A stretch of DNA of 12,746 bases from the NCBI GenBank assembly GCA_937898165.1, contig CALDKO010000071.1:1-12746 (forward strand), given 5' to 3'. The notes beneath the pieces were generated by a model that saw only the letters and a program-made list of their open reading frames with translations, searched no databases and had not been told where the DNA came from. The translations under genes and the position numbers were made by a program. Source of the DNA: an uncultured bacterium. GTDB taxonomy: Bacteria; Patescibacteriota; Minisyncoccia; Phycocordibacterales; UBA1006. Shown piece by piece: positions 4,280 to 11,680 of the stretch; the stretch's first letter is position 1, and each line of letters opens with the position of its first letter.

Positions 4280-6737
4280 AGGTTATTTCCTTCATATCCT
4301 CTAGGTTCTGACCGATTTCTACAGAAACCGTAATTGGAATATCTAATACTTTTACCACCGATTGATCTATGGCATCTGTATGGTTTTTAATAACATATTC
4401 CATTGTCTCATCTAGAATTTTACCAAATTCACTGATTAAATGATCTGGAACCTGATATACAATTTCATCGTGGATTTGTAATACTGGAAAAATAATATTT
4501 TGCCAGTTCTTTTCACGGATAACCGTATCCATATCAACCATCGCAAGTTTTATAATATCAGCTGCAGTTCCCTGAATAGGGGCATTTACCGCTGTTCGCT
4601 CTGCAAGAGCAATCATGAATGGTAGTTTTGACCGAAACATAGGGAAGTTACGAACACGACCAAACAATGTTTTTGTTTCTAGTGTTTTTTTTGCAGTTTC
4701 TTTTACATTATTTAAATAGGCTTTAATAGCAGGAAATTCGTTAAAATAAGATTCATAAAAATGCTCAGCCTCAACGCGTGTACCACCCAAGTTTTTCTGG
4801 AGTGCTGAAATTCCCATTCCATAAATAATTCCAAAGTTAATTACTTTTGCATCCCGACGTTGATTTTTAGTTATCTCGCTTTCGGGTGTATGAAATACTC
4901 GTGATGCAACTGTTGTATGAATATCTTTTCCTGTCTGAAATACTTCACGTAAAATTGGATCACCAGACAACATTGCAAGTACTCGCAATTCAATTTGTGA
5001 GTAGTCAGCTGATACTAATTTATGTCCTGGTTCTGCAATAAATGCTGAACGAATTGCGCGACCTAAATCACTACGAATCGGAATATTTTGAAGGTTTGGA
5101 TTTTGTGATGAAAATCGTCCGGTTGTTGTTCCATGTTGTAAAAACTGTGCATGCAATTTATTATGTTCATCTAAAAGCGTCGGTAGTGTATCAATGTAGG
5201 TTGATAATAATTTCTGAAGTTCACGATGATCAATAATTTTTTGAACTAATGGATTATCAATGGCAAGCTCCTCAAGTACCTCACTTTTTGTAGAGAAATT
5301 ACCTGTTTTGTTTTTCTTTCCTTTTGATTTTAATCCAAGTTCAACAAATAAAAATTCTGAAAGTTGTTTTGGTGAATTTAGGTTAAACTCTTTTTTAGCA
5401 TGTTTAAAAATCTCTTTCGATAATTCATCAAGTTTTTTATGATAATCAATTGAAAGATTTTTTAAATATTCACGATCAAGCATAATTCCATGTTCTGACA
5501 TTGCACGAACAATAGGAATAAGTGGCTGTTCAATGGATTCAAAAATTGAAAAGAGTTTTCTTTCTTTTAATTTCTTTATTATAACTGCATGTGCTTCTGT
5601 AATTGTACTGGTCTCTGTTTCACGTAAAATTTCAGTTGGTGACGGGTGTGCCATGTCTGAGTTTAAAATCCATAATCCAACTGATGCTTCATAGGTTATT
5701 TTCCAATCTTCTGAAATATCAAACAATGTATTGTTATTTTCTGATGAAGTAATGGGCGTATCAAATTCATGATCAGTCTCGAGAGAGGTTTCAGGTTTTG
5801 TTGGTTTTTGATTAAAAAGATATTCAAATTTTGAAACAAGAGATCTGAACTCATACTCACGTAATAATCGAACCATTTTTTCTGGGTCATATTCATCTTT
5901 GAATTCTTGTTTTGGTAATTCAAAGTGAATTGGCACATCGCGACGAATCGTTGCAAGTATTTTTGAAAAAAACGCACTTTCTTCATGTTCTTTCAAGAGT
6001 TCAATAGTTCGTTTTTTTATTCCAGCAGCAATCATTAATTCTGGGTCTTTATGGAGAGTTGTATATATTTCCTCGATAGTTCCAAATTTTGTAATCAAAT
6101 CTGTTGCTGTTTTATCACCAATTCCCGGAACTCCAATAATATTATCAGATGGATCACCTCGGAGGCCTTTATAATCTTGAATTAGTTTTGGGCCAAACAT
6201 AAAACGAGATTCCACATCAGGTTCTGTATAAAGCATGGTTTCCTGAATACCTTTTTTCATGGTGTACACAACCACACGATCATCATCAACCAGTTGTAAT
6301 GTATCCATATCTCCTGAAACAATTACAATACGCAAATCTGGATAATCCTTTTTTGCCATTTCTGCAATAGTTCCCAACATATCGTCTGCTTCGAACCCCG
6401 GAACTTCGTACATTTTTATATTCAATGCGTGAAATACATTTCGTGATTCATCAATTTGAACTTTTAAAGGGTCTTCAGTTGCTTTACGCCCTTTTTTATA
6501 ACCATCATAAGTTTCGTGTCGAAATGTTGGTTGTGGTAAATCGTAACACGCTGCTACATAATCAGGTTTTAGGTCTGACAGCATTTTAAGAAACATATTT
6601 AACAAACCATATAATGCACCGGTTGGTATACCTAGTGATGATGTAAAATCAGGAACTGCATGATATGCACGGTGCAGGATCGCATGAGTATCCAGTAACA
6701 CCAATGTTTTACGAGGTTTTGAGGAGGTCTTTACCAT
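4278..6737 (-). CDS. polA: DNA polymerase I
   Basis: Family A polymerase for Okazaki-fragment processing and repair synthesis, 819 residues. The N-terminal 5' nuclease domain (about 8-300) has D16, the acidic cluster E117-D119, D142 and D144 (SGDMDTLQLV), and the helix-3-turn-helix GDPSDNIIGVPGIGDKTA (194-211). The polymerase domain (about 400-819) has motif A SADYSQIELR (D578), the O-helix RRDAKVINFGIIYG (R628, K631, F635, Y639) and motif C QIHDEIV with D757. Between about 310 and 395 only a short, low-similarity stretch stands where E. coli has about 190 residues of 3'-5' exonuclease. No DxE motif of the DEDD type is convincing, so proofreading is very probably absent. The O-helix aromatic is F, as in Taq. 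The ATG at 6737 lies 6 bases from an extended -10 box; ruvC is divergent. Confidence 0.97.
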   Translation of the reverse strand: MVKTSSKPRKTLVLLDTHAILHRAYHAVPDFTSSLGIPTGALYGLLNMFLKMLSDLKPDYVAACYDLPQPTFRHETYDGYKKGRKATEDPLKVQIDESRNVFHALNIKMYEVPGFEADDMLGTIAEMAKKDYPDLRIVIVSGDMDTLQLVDDDRVVVYTMKKGIQETMLYTEPDVESRFMFGPKLIQDYKGLRGDPSDNIIGVPGIGDKTATDLITKFGTIEEIYTTLHKDPELMIAAGIKKRTIELLKEHEESAFFSKILATIRRDVPIHFELPKQEFKDEYDPEKMVRLLREYEFRSLVSKFEYLFNQKPTKPETSLETDHEFDTPITSSENNNTLFDISEDWKITYEASVGLWILNSDMAHPSPTEILRETETSTITEAHAVIIKKLKERKLFSIFESIEQPLIPIVRAMSEHGIMLDREYLKNLSIDYHKKLDELSKEIFKHAKKEFNLNSPKQLSEFLFVELGLKSKGKKNKTGNFSTKSEVLEELAIDNPLVQKIIDHRELQKLLSTYIDTLPTLLDEHNKLHAQFLQHGTTTGRFSSQNPNLQNIPIRSDLGRAIRSAFIAEPGHKLVSADYSQIELRVLAMLSGDPILREVFQTGKDIHTTVASRVFHTPESEITKNQRRDAKVINFGIIYGMGISALQKNLGGTRVEAEHFYESYFNEFPAIKAYLNNVKETAKKTLETKTLFGRVRNFPMFRSKLPFMIALAERTAVNAPIQGTAADIIKLAMVDMDTVIREKNWQNIIFPVLQIHDEIVYQVPDHLISEFGKILDETMEYVIKNHTDAIDQSVVKVLDIPITVSVEIGQNLEDMKEIT

Positions 6738-6743
6738 GACAAC

Positions 6744-6752
6744 AGTATAGCA
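6744..6752 (-). promoter_or_regulatory. polA promoter, leaderless type
   Basis: The minus strand reads TGCTATACT followed by 6 bases and then the polA ATG. The predicted transcription start coincides with the start codon. It faces away from the ruvC promoter within a 60-base shared region. Confidence 0.7.
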
Positions 6753-6781
6753 TATATTTTATCTCTAAATATTCAGAAATA

Positions 6782-6790
6782 TGGTATTGT
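6782..6790 (+). promoter_or_regulatory. ruvC promoter, leaderless type
   Basis: TGGTATTGT (TGn plus TATTGT) ends 7 bases before the ruvC ATG at 6798. No Shine-Dalgarno sequence is possible in the predicted mRNA. Confidence 0.6.
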
Positions 6791-6797
6791 TTTATAT

Positions 6798-7289
6798 ATG
6801 AAAATCATTGCAATTGACCCTGGGTATGACCGTGTGGGGGTCGCTATTATCGAAAAAACGGGTACAGAACGCGAGATATTGCATTTTTCGACATGTATTA
6901 CCACCGATCGAAAAATGGGGTTCTACGAGCGTTTGGGGCATATCCAAAAAGAACTCATACATATAATTCATAACCACAAACCTGAAATATTGGTCATGGA
7001 AGAATTATATTTTGCAAAAAATACAACAACTGCATTAAAGGTTGCAGAGGCTCGCGGTATTATCAGTGGTACCGCAATTAGTAAAAATATTACTGTTGAG
7101 GAAATACATCCAAATCATGTAAAAATAGCTATCACGGGACATGGTGCAGCAAAAAAAGAAGACATTTTATTTATGCTTCCAAAATTAATAACACTTGATA
7201 CGTTACACAAACTGGATGATGAACTGGACGCAGTGGCCATTGGTATTGCATTTCTGGCACATTATAAGACTACCCTCTTGCAAAAATAA
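6798..7289 (+). CDS. ruvC: Crossover junction endodeoxyribonuclease RuvC
   Basis: RuvC resolves Holliday junctions by paired nicks as a dimer, working with the RuvAB branch-migration complex. The 163-residue protein has the RNase H-like fold signature. D7 is in IIAIDPGYDRVG, the second acidic residue is E68 in ILVMEELYF, and the C-terminal pair is D141 and D144 in LDDELDAVAIG, together the four metal-binding carboxylates. NTTTALKVAEARGII (75-89) and HPNHVKIAITGHGAAKKEDI (104-123) match the conserved DNA-contacting segments. Length is typical. It is divergent from polA and not clustered with ruvA, although both are in this window. No typical intrinsic terminator follows directly; the acidic-protein gene begins 106 bases on. 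Confidence 0.96.
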   Translation: MKIIAIDPGYDRVGVAIIEKTGTEREILHFSTCITTDRKMGFYERLGHIQKELIHIIHNHKPEILVMEELYFAKNTTTALKVAEARGIISGTAISKNITVEEIHPNHVKIAITGHGAAKKEDILFMLPKLITLDTLHKLDDELDAVAIGIAFLAHYKTTLLQK

Positions 7290-7315
7290 TTAAACCTTGA
7301 TACAAATACTGATAA

Positions 7316-7345
7316 CCCATCGTTAGCACGAAAACTGCGATCGGG
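7316..7345 (+). other. Stem-loop between ruvC and the acidic-protein gene
   Basis: CCCATCG (7316-7322) pairs with CGAT-C-GGG (7338-7345), with one bulged C and a 15-base loop. No T run follows, so it is not a standard terminator. It is the most GC-rich patch of this gap. Function unknown; an mRNA 3'-end stabiliser or leader element is possible. Confidence 0.3.
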
Positions 7346-7360
7346 ATATTATGAGTGATG

Positions 7361-7382
7361 CAAGGAAATTCCTTGATATATT
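7361..7382 (+). promoter_or_regulatory. Promoter of the acidic-protein gene with an upstream palindrome
   Basis: TGATATATT (7374-7382) is an extended -10 box (TGn plus TATATT) ending 13 bases before the ATG at 7396, predicting a leader of about 6 bases. Directly overlapping its upstream side is the inverted repeat CAAGGAA-A-TTCCTTG (7361-7375), a plausible operator position. Confidence 0.45.
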
Positions 7383-7395
7383 ATTTTTTTAAAAT

Positions 7396-7611
7396 ATGAG
7401 TAACGACGAATATTACGATGCAGTAGATGGAGATTCTTTAGGTTTTGGAATTCATGAATTTGATCCAGACGAAGATGTTTTGGAAGATGAACATGATCCA
7501 TTAATTCCAAAAAAGAAAGTTATCGATGACGACGAAGATATTGATGTATTGTTAAAAGATTTTGATCTTCCTGATGAAGACCCAGATGAATTTAATCCTG
7601 ATCTTTACTAA
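7396..7611 (+). CDS. Highly acidic small protein, 71 aa
   Basis: Function unknown. Of 71 residues, 20 are Asp and 8 are Glu against only four Lys and no Arg, giving a very low pI. There is no hydrophobic segment long enough for a membrane helix and no cysteine. A short basic patch PKKKV (38-42) separates two acidic halves. The C-terminal half repeats D-P/D-E-D-type units around short hydrophobic spots (VLLKDFDLP). Such composition suits a mostly disordered cytoplasmic protein that binds a basic partner or metal ions; that is inference. The ATG has no Shine-Dalgarno sequence and a predicted leader of about 6 bases. The stop codon lies inside the arm of a 47-base terminator palindrome. Confidence 0.75.
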   Translation: MSNDEYYDAVDGDSLGFGIHEFDPDEDVLEDEHDPLIPKKKVIDDDEDIDVLLKDFDLPDEDPDEFNPDLY

Positions 7612-7649
7612 CAAAAAAAGCAGCTCAGCTGCTTTTTTTGTTAGTAAAG
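7603..7649. terminator. Very long perfect bidirectional terminator
   Basis: 22 bp (7603-7624 with 7628-7649) are perfectly paired around a TCA loop. The core GCAGC/GCTGC is flanked by seven A and seven T. The left arm contains the last codons and stop of the acidic-protein gene, and the right arm ends one base before the stop codon of the penicillin-binding protein gene, so both convergent genes share it. Confidence 0.95.
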
Positions 7650-7650
7650 A

Positions 7651-10365
7651 CTATTGAACATTTAATTGAATTATTTGTTCTCCTTTATTGTATACCGTAT
7701 CAACAGCAACAACTCGCAATTGAATAACACCAGGAATAGTTACATAATCAGCTGGGACAAAAGAATAATTTGCAGTTTCTCCATCAACTGATCCAATGAA
7801 TTGATCATTAACATAAAATTCAAATTTTTTGATCGGTCTTGGTCCACTTGCAGATGTACTAATTGAAACATCTTGATTCAAAGTAACTGATGTATTTGCA
7901 ATTGGTTGATTAACTATTACTGTAGGTTCGAATTCTGGTCTATGTACATCATCTGTCTGTGTTGGTTTTTGTGGTGCTGGTCTAATATCACCTAATCCAT
8001 GTGTTTGAATCCAACTTTGGAAAGATGCTTCCCAGTTTTTATATTGACCATCTGAAATACCAATACCAGGACGTGATGCAATTAAATCACTTTTGTTAAT
8101 CCAATATAAAATATTATGTGGGTTAGTAATTACGTTTTCTTCTTTTGTTTCTGATGGTGTATATTCTGTCGCTAATTTACCTGAAATTTTATCTGTAAAA
8201 AATGATTCACCTCCCCACCAAAATCCGCGAATTACTGGTGGTGTTTTATCACTACCAGAACCATATGAATTAAATGGTGTAATTGGTTTATCTTTTAATG
8301 CAATATTCATAAATGCACGCCATGCAGGAACGGAAATAGATGATCCTTTTTTCATTGGTTTATTATCATTGTTCCCTGACCAAACCCCAACTGCAATATC
8401 TGGAGTATATCCAATCAACCATGCATCTTTATTATCATTGGTTGTTCCGGATTTTGCAGCCACAGGACGATCTCCAAAATATAATTGTGAATTAGCGCCG
8501 AATAATGGGGTGCGTGCAATATTATCAGATAACACAGATGAAATCATCCGCGTTGCATCTGCAGAAATAACTTGTTCACCTTTTTGTTTATATTCTTCTA
8601 ATACTTTTCCGTTTAGGTCTTCAATTTTTAAAATTCCTGTTGGAGGAACTCGAACACCATCATTACCAAATACTCCATATACTGATGTTAGTTCAAGAAG
8701 TGAAACTTCCCCACCTCCCAATACAAGAGTAAGTCCATAACGATCAATATTTTTATCAAGAGTTGTAATACCTAGTTGTTTTGCTGTTTGGAGCGCATCT
8801 GCAACACCAACTAAATATAGCAACTGAACTGCTGGAATGTTTCGAGATTGACCAAGAGCATTACGAAGTGAAATAGGTCCAGTAAATTTCCCATCATAGT
8901 TATCAGGAGCATAACAACCTGTTGCCCCACTCTCTCGACTGAACGCTCCACAATTTGGATTAAATTGAGTTGGAATATCAAAAAGTACTGTTTCTGGTCG
9001 ATATCCTTTTTCAAACGCTCTGGTATAAATAATTGGTTTAAATGAAGAACCTGGCTGACGTGTTGCGGTGGTTACATTAAATTGACCATCAATTGCAGTA
9101 TCACTATAATCACGTGATCCAACCATAGAAAGTATTTGTCCTGTTTTTGGGTCTATTGCAACCAGTGCCATATTTGAAGCATTCCAATCTTTTTCGTTTT
9201 GGAGTGCTTTTTCTTTTACTATTTTTTCTGCTTCTTCTTGTAGTTTCCAATCAAGAGTAGTAGTTACTTTTAGACCGTCAACTAATAATGATTCTTTTCC
9301 ATATGTTTCTTCTAGATAACTACGAATATAATCCACAAAATGAAGAGCTTTTCCACTACTGTCTGATTGTGGTTTAAATATAACATTATCATTTTTTGCA
9401 TTCTGATATTCATCAGCAGTAATCATGTTTTGTTCTTTCATTTTTTCTAACACTAAATTTTTCCGATTATCAAGTTTGTCTTTATTTTTACCATAAGGCG
9501 AATAATAACTGGGCGCATTAGGAATCGCTGCCAAATAGGCAGCCTGTGCAAGAGTTACTTCATGACTCGACGCTCCAAAAAATGTTCGCGCTGCCTCTTC
9601 TACACCATATATTGAACCACCATATGGAGCCTCGTTTAAATATAATGCGAGAATATCATCCTTTTTCATTGTTTGTTCTAGTTTCAATGCAAGAATCCAT
9701 TCTTTAATTTTCCGTGAAACACGTCTATCAGAATTAAGAAGTGTGTTTTTAATCACTTGTTGAGTAATCGTTGATCCACCTTGCGTTCCGTTTAATGGTG
9801 TTAAATTAACCAACACTGCTCGCATAATAGAACTGATTTTGATTCCATTATGATTATAAAAATCTTTATCCTCGACGGCAATAATTGCATTTTTTATTTT
9901 TTGATCAATACTGTCACCACTAACCACAGTTCGTTTGATATTTTCGTGCAAATCATATAAAACAACCTCGCCAGTACGATCATAAATTTTTGTAGAACTC
10001 GAAACTTTTCTCTCGGCAAAGTTATCCAGTGTTGGAATTTTTAATGTTGCAATCCAGATAAAAAATGCACCGAGTAAAATAATTCCTAAACTTAACCCAA
10101 ATATTGTGATTAAATGCATATGATGTTTGATCCATGCAAAAAATTTGTTTGAGGTTTTTCTTGTTTTTTGTAATGTATTTTTTACCTGAGTAGTATTCGA
10201 AACAGAAGACATTTGGTGTTGAATTGATTTTTTTTCACCTGGTTTTGTGTGATAAATATGATGAATATTATGCACCACACGTGTTGGTACTTTACGTTTC
10301 AATGATTCCGCTGTTTCGCGAAAATTATCAAAAAATCTTCCTTTTGGTTTTTTATTTTGTGCCAT
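7651..10365 (-). CDS. Class A penicillin-binding protein (bifunctional GT51/transpeptidase)
   Basis: It polymerises glycan strands from lipid II and cross-links peptides outside the membrane. Starting at the ATG at 10365 it has 904 residues. About 84 basic cytoplasmic residues are followed by one transmembrane helix (about 85-107). The GT51 transglycosylase domain has catalytic E165 (AVEDKDFY), GGSTITQQ (197-204) and RKIKEWILALKLE. The transpeptidase has S440-x-x-K443 (GSSFKP), S507-R-N509 and K638-S-G (KSG instead of KTG). After about residue 815 there is an all-beta Ig-like domain (FEFYVNDQFIGSVDG). A stretch at about 465-490 holds two cysteines (C472, C484). An in-frame start at 10455 would add 30 residues but overlaps the tyrS start and lies upstream of the promoter; I reject it. 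The stop is TAG. Confidence 0.95.
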   Translation of the reverse strand: MAQNKKPKGRFFDNFRETAESLKRKVPTRVVHNIHHIYHTKPGEKKSIQHQMSSVSNTTQVKNTLQKTRKTSNKFFAWIKHHMHLITIFGLSLGIILLGAFFIWIATLKIPTLDNFAERKVSSSTKIYDRTGEVVLYDLHENIKRTVVSGDSIDQKIKNAIIAVEDKDFYNHNGIKISSIMRAVLVNLTPLNGTQGGSTITQQVIKNTLLNSDRRVSRKIKEWILALKLEQTMKKDDILALYLNEAPYGGSIYGVEEAARTFFGASSHEVTLAQAAYLAAIPNAPSYYSPYGKNKDKLDNRKNLVLEKMKEQNMITADEYQNAKNDNVIFKPQSDSSGKALHFVDYIRSYLEETYGKESLLVDGLKVTTTLDWKLQEEAEKIVKEKALQNEKDWNASNMALVAIDPKTGQILSMVGSRDYSDTAIDGQFNVTTATRQPGSSFKPIIYTRAFEKGYRPETVLFDIPTQFNPNCGAFSRESGATGCYAPDNYDGKFTGPISLRNALGQSRNIPAVQLLYLVGVADALQTAKQLGITTLDKNIDRYGLTLVLGGGEVSLLELTSVYGVFGNDGVRVPPTGILKIEDLNGKVLEEYKQKGEQVISADATRMISSVLSDNIARTPLFGANSQLYFGDRPVAAKSGTTNDNKDAWLIGYTPDIAVGVWSGNNDNKPMKKGSSISVPAWRAFMNIALKDKPITPFNSYGSGSDKTPPVIRGFWWGGESFFTDKISGKLATEYTPSETKEENVITNPHNILYWINKSDLIASRPGIGISDGQYKNWEASFQSWIQTHGLGDIRPAPQKPTQTDDVHRPEFEPTVIVNQPIANTSVTLNQDVSISTSASGPRPIKKFEFYVNDQFIGSVDGETANYSFVPADYVTIPGVIQLRVVAVDTVYNKGEQIIQLNVQ

Positions 10366-10372
10366 AATTGAT

Positions 10373-10378
10373 ACTATA
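10373..10378 (-). promoter_or_regulatory. Penicillin-binding protein gene promoter, leaderless type
   Basis: The minus strand reads GGTATAGT, with TATAGT ending 7 bases before the ATG at 10365. This fixes the start codon and predicts a leaderless mRNA. A weak TTTAAT lies 17 bases upstream (10396-10401). Confidence 0.65.
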
Positions 10379-10427
10379 CCGTATTTTACATGTTTATTAA
10401 AGAGGTCTCCACAAAAATAGTATTTTC

Positions 10428-10436
10428 TGGTATGGT
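10428..10436 (+). promoter_or_regulatory. tyrS promoter, leaderless type
   Basis: TGGTATGGT (TGn plus TATGGT) ends 6 bases before the tyrS ATG at 10443. It is divergent from the penicillin-binding protein promoter in a 77-base region. Confidence 0.6.
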
Positions 10437-10442
10437 TGTTAT

Positions 10443-11654
10443 ATGATAGATACAAATCCAGAAAAAATTAATGAGTTTCTTACCCGAGGTGTTGAATTAA
10501 TACTTCCCTCACGCGACTTTGTCGAATCACAACTAAATTCAAATAAACAAATGACTGTGTATTTAGGAATTGATCCAACAGGTCCAACACTCCATATTGG
10601 ACATGCTATTGCTATGAAAAAACTTGCTCAACTACAGAATCTTGGACACAAGATTATTCTGCTTATGGGAGATTTCACTGCAAAAATTGGAGATCCAACA
10701 GATAAATTGGCTACTCGTAAAACTCTGACAACAGAGGAAATTATGGATAACCTGAAAAATTATAAACAACAGGCTTCAAAAATAATCTTGTTCGACGGAG
10801 ATAATGCGGCCGAGATAAAATTCAACTCTGAATGGTTGGGTAAGATGAATTTTTCTGATGTTCTTGAGTTAGCATCAAAGACAACCGTGCAACGCATGCT
10901 TGAACGAGACATGTTCCAAAAACGCATGGGGGAAGGAAAACCAATCTATGTACATGAATTCATGTATCCGTTGATGCAAGGTCAAGATAGTGTTGCCATG
11001 GATGTCGATGGTGAAATCGGCGGGAACGACCAATTATTTAATATGATGATGGGTCGTGAATTATTGAAAGATTCTGGAAAGGAAAAATTTGTAGTTACGG
11101 TAAAATTACTTGCCGATCCAACTGGAAAAAAGATGGGTAAATCCGAGGGTAACATGATCACATTAGACGATTCTGCTGACAGTATGTTTGGGAAAATTAT
11201 GTCATGGAGCGATGGAATGATTATTAGTGGATTTGAATTATGTACTAATATTCCACGTGAACAAATTTTAAATATCGAGCTTGCGATTCAGAATAATGAA
11301 AATCCAATTCAATTTAAAAAACAACTCGCTCGTGAAATAATTACTATTTATCACAGCGCAGATCAAGCAGTAGACGCACAGAATAATTGGGAAAAGACTT
11401 TTTCAGAAGGTGGTCTACCTGATGTTGTTCCGGAAATCAATGAAGAGCAAGGGAAACTACTTTCCGAGGTATTGGTAGAAAATGGGTATCTGGAATCAAA
11501 AGGAGAATTCCGACGATTAACTGATGAGGGTGGAATTAAAATTATTAATGATGATCTATCAGAAGAAAAGATTACTGATTTTCAATATAAATTATCTGAA
11601 ACAGTAGTGTTGAAGATTGGAAAGAAGAAGTTTGTGAAAGTTATTGTAATATAA
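10443..11654 (+). CDS. tyrS: Tyrosyl-tRNA synthetase
   Basis: A class I synthetase that charges tRNA-Tyr; 403 residues. The Rossmann catalytic domain carries the HIGH motif (51-54) in GPTLHIGHA after YLGIDPTGP. GDFTAKIGDPT (76-86) is followed by tyrosine-binding residues in YPLMQGQD (175-182) and GGNDQ (193-197). The second ATP signature is KMGKS (230-234), a variant of KMSKS. The C-terminal 65 residues (about 336-400) resemble an S4 RNA-binding domain (LLSEVLVENGYLESKGEFRRL). The architecture resembles the TyrZ-like branch more than E. coli TyrS, whose motif is KFGKT. The gene is monocistronic: an extended -10 is 6 bases from the ATG and a terminator begins in its stop codon. Confidence 0.96.
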   Translation: MIDTNPEKINEFLTRGVELILPSRDFVESQLNSNKQMTVYLGIDPTGPTLHIGHAIAMKKLAQLQNLGHKIILLMGDFTAKIGDPTDKLATRKTLTTEEIMDNLKNYKQQASKIILFDGDNAAEIKFNSEWLGKMNFSDVLELASKTTVQRMLERDMFQKRMGEGKPIYVHEFMYPLMQGQDSVAMDVDGEIGGNDQLFNMMMGRELLKDSGKEKFVVTVKLLADPTGKKMGKSEGNMITLDDSADSMFGKIMSWSDGMIISGFELCTNIPREQILNIELAIQNNENPIQFKKQLAREIITIYHSADQAVDAQNNWEKTFSEGGLPDVVPEINEEQGKLLSEVLVENGYLESKGEFRRLTDEGGIKIINDDLSEEKITDFQYKLSETVVLKIGKKKFVKVIVI

Positions 11655-11677
11655 AAAACCACTAGAAGTGGTTTTTT
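11653..11677. terminator. Shared terminator of tyrS and the LOG-like gene
   Basis: An 11-bp perfect stem (11653-11663 with 11667-11677) encloses an AGA loop, with six A on one side and six T on the other. It begins inside the tyrS stop codon and ends 3 bases before the stop of the convergent gene. Confidence 0.9.
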
Positions 11678-11680
11678 AGT

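Noticed and set aside
8093..8740. 215-residue open frame on the plus strand inside the penicillin-binding protein gene
   Set aside because: It is antisense to strongly conserved transpeptidase coding sequence, with no promoter or recognisable domain.
10366..10455. Longer N-terminus of the penicillin-binding protein (30 extra residues)
   Set aside because: The extension overlaps the tyrS start and the region with both promoters; the -10 box 7 bases before the ATG at 10365 fixes the shorter start.
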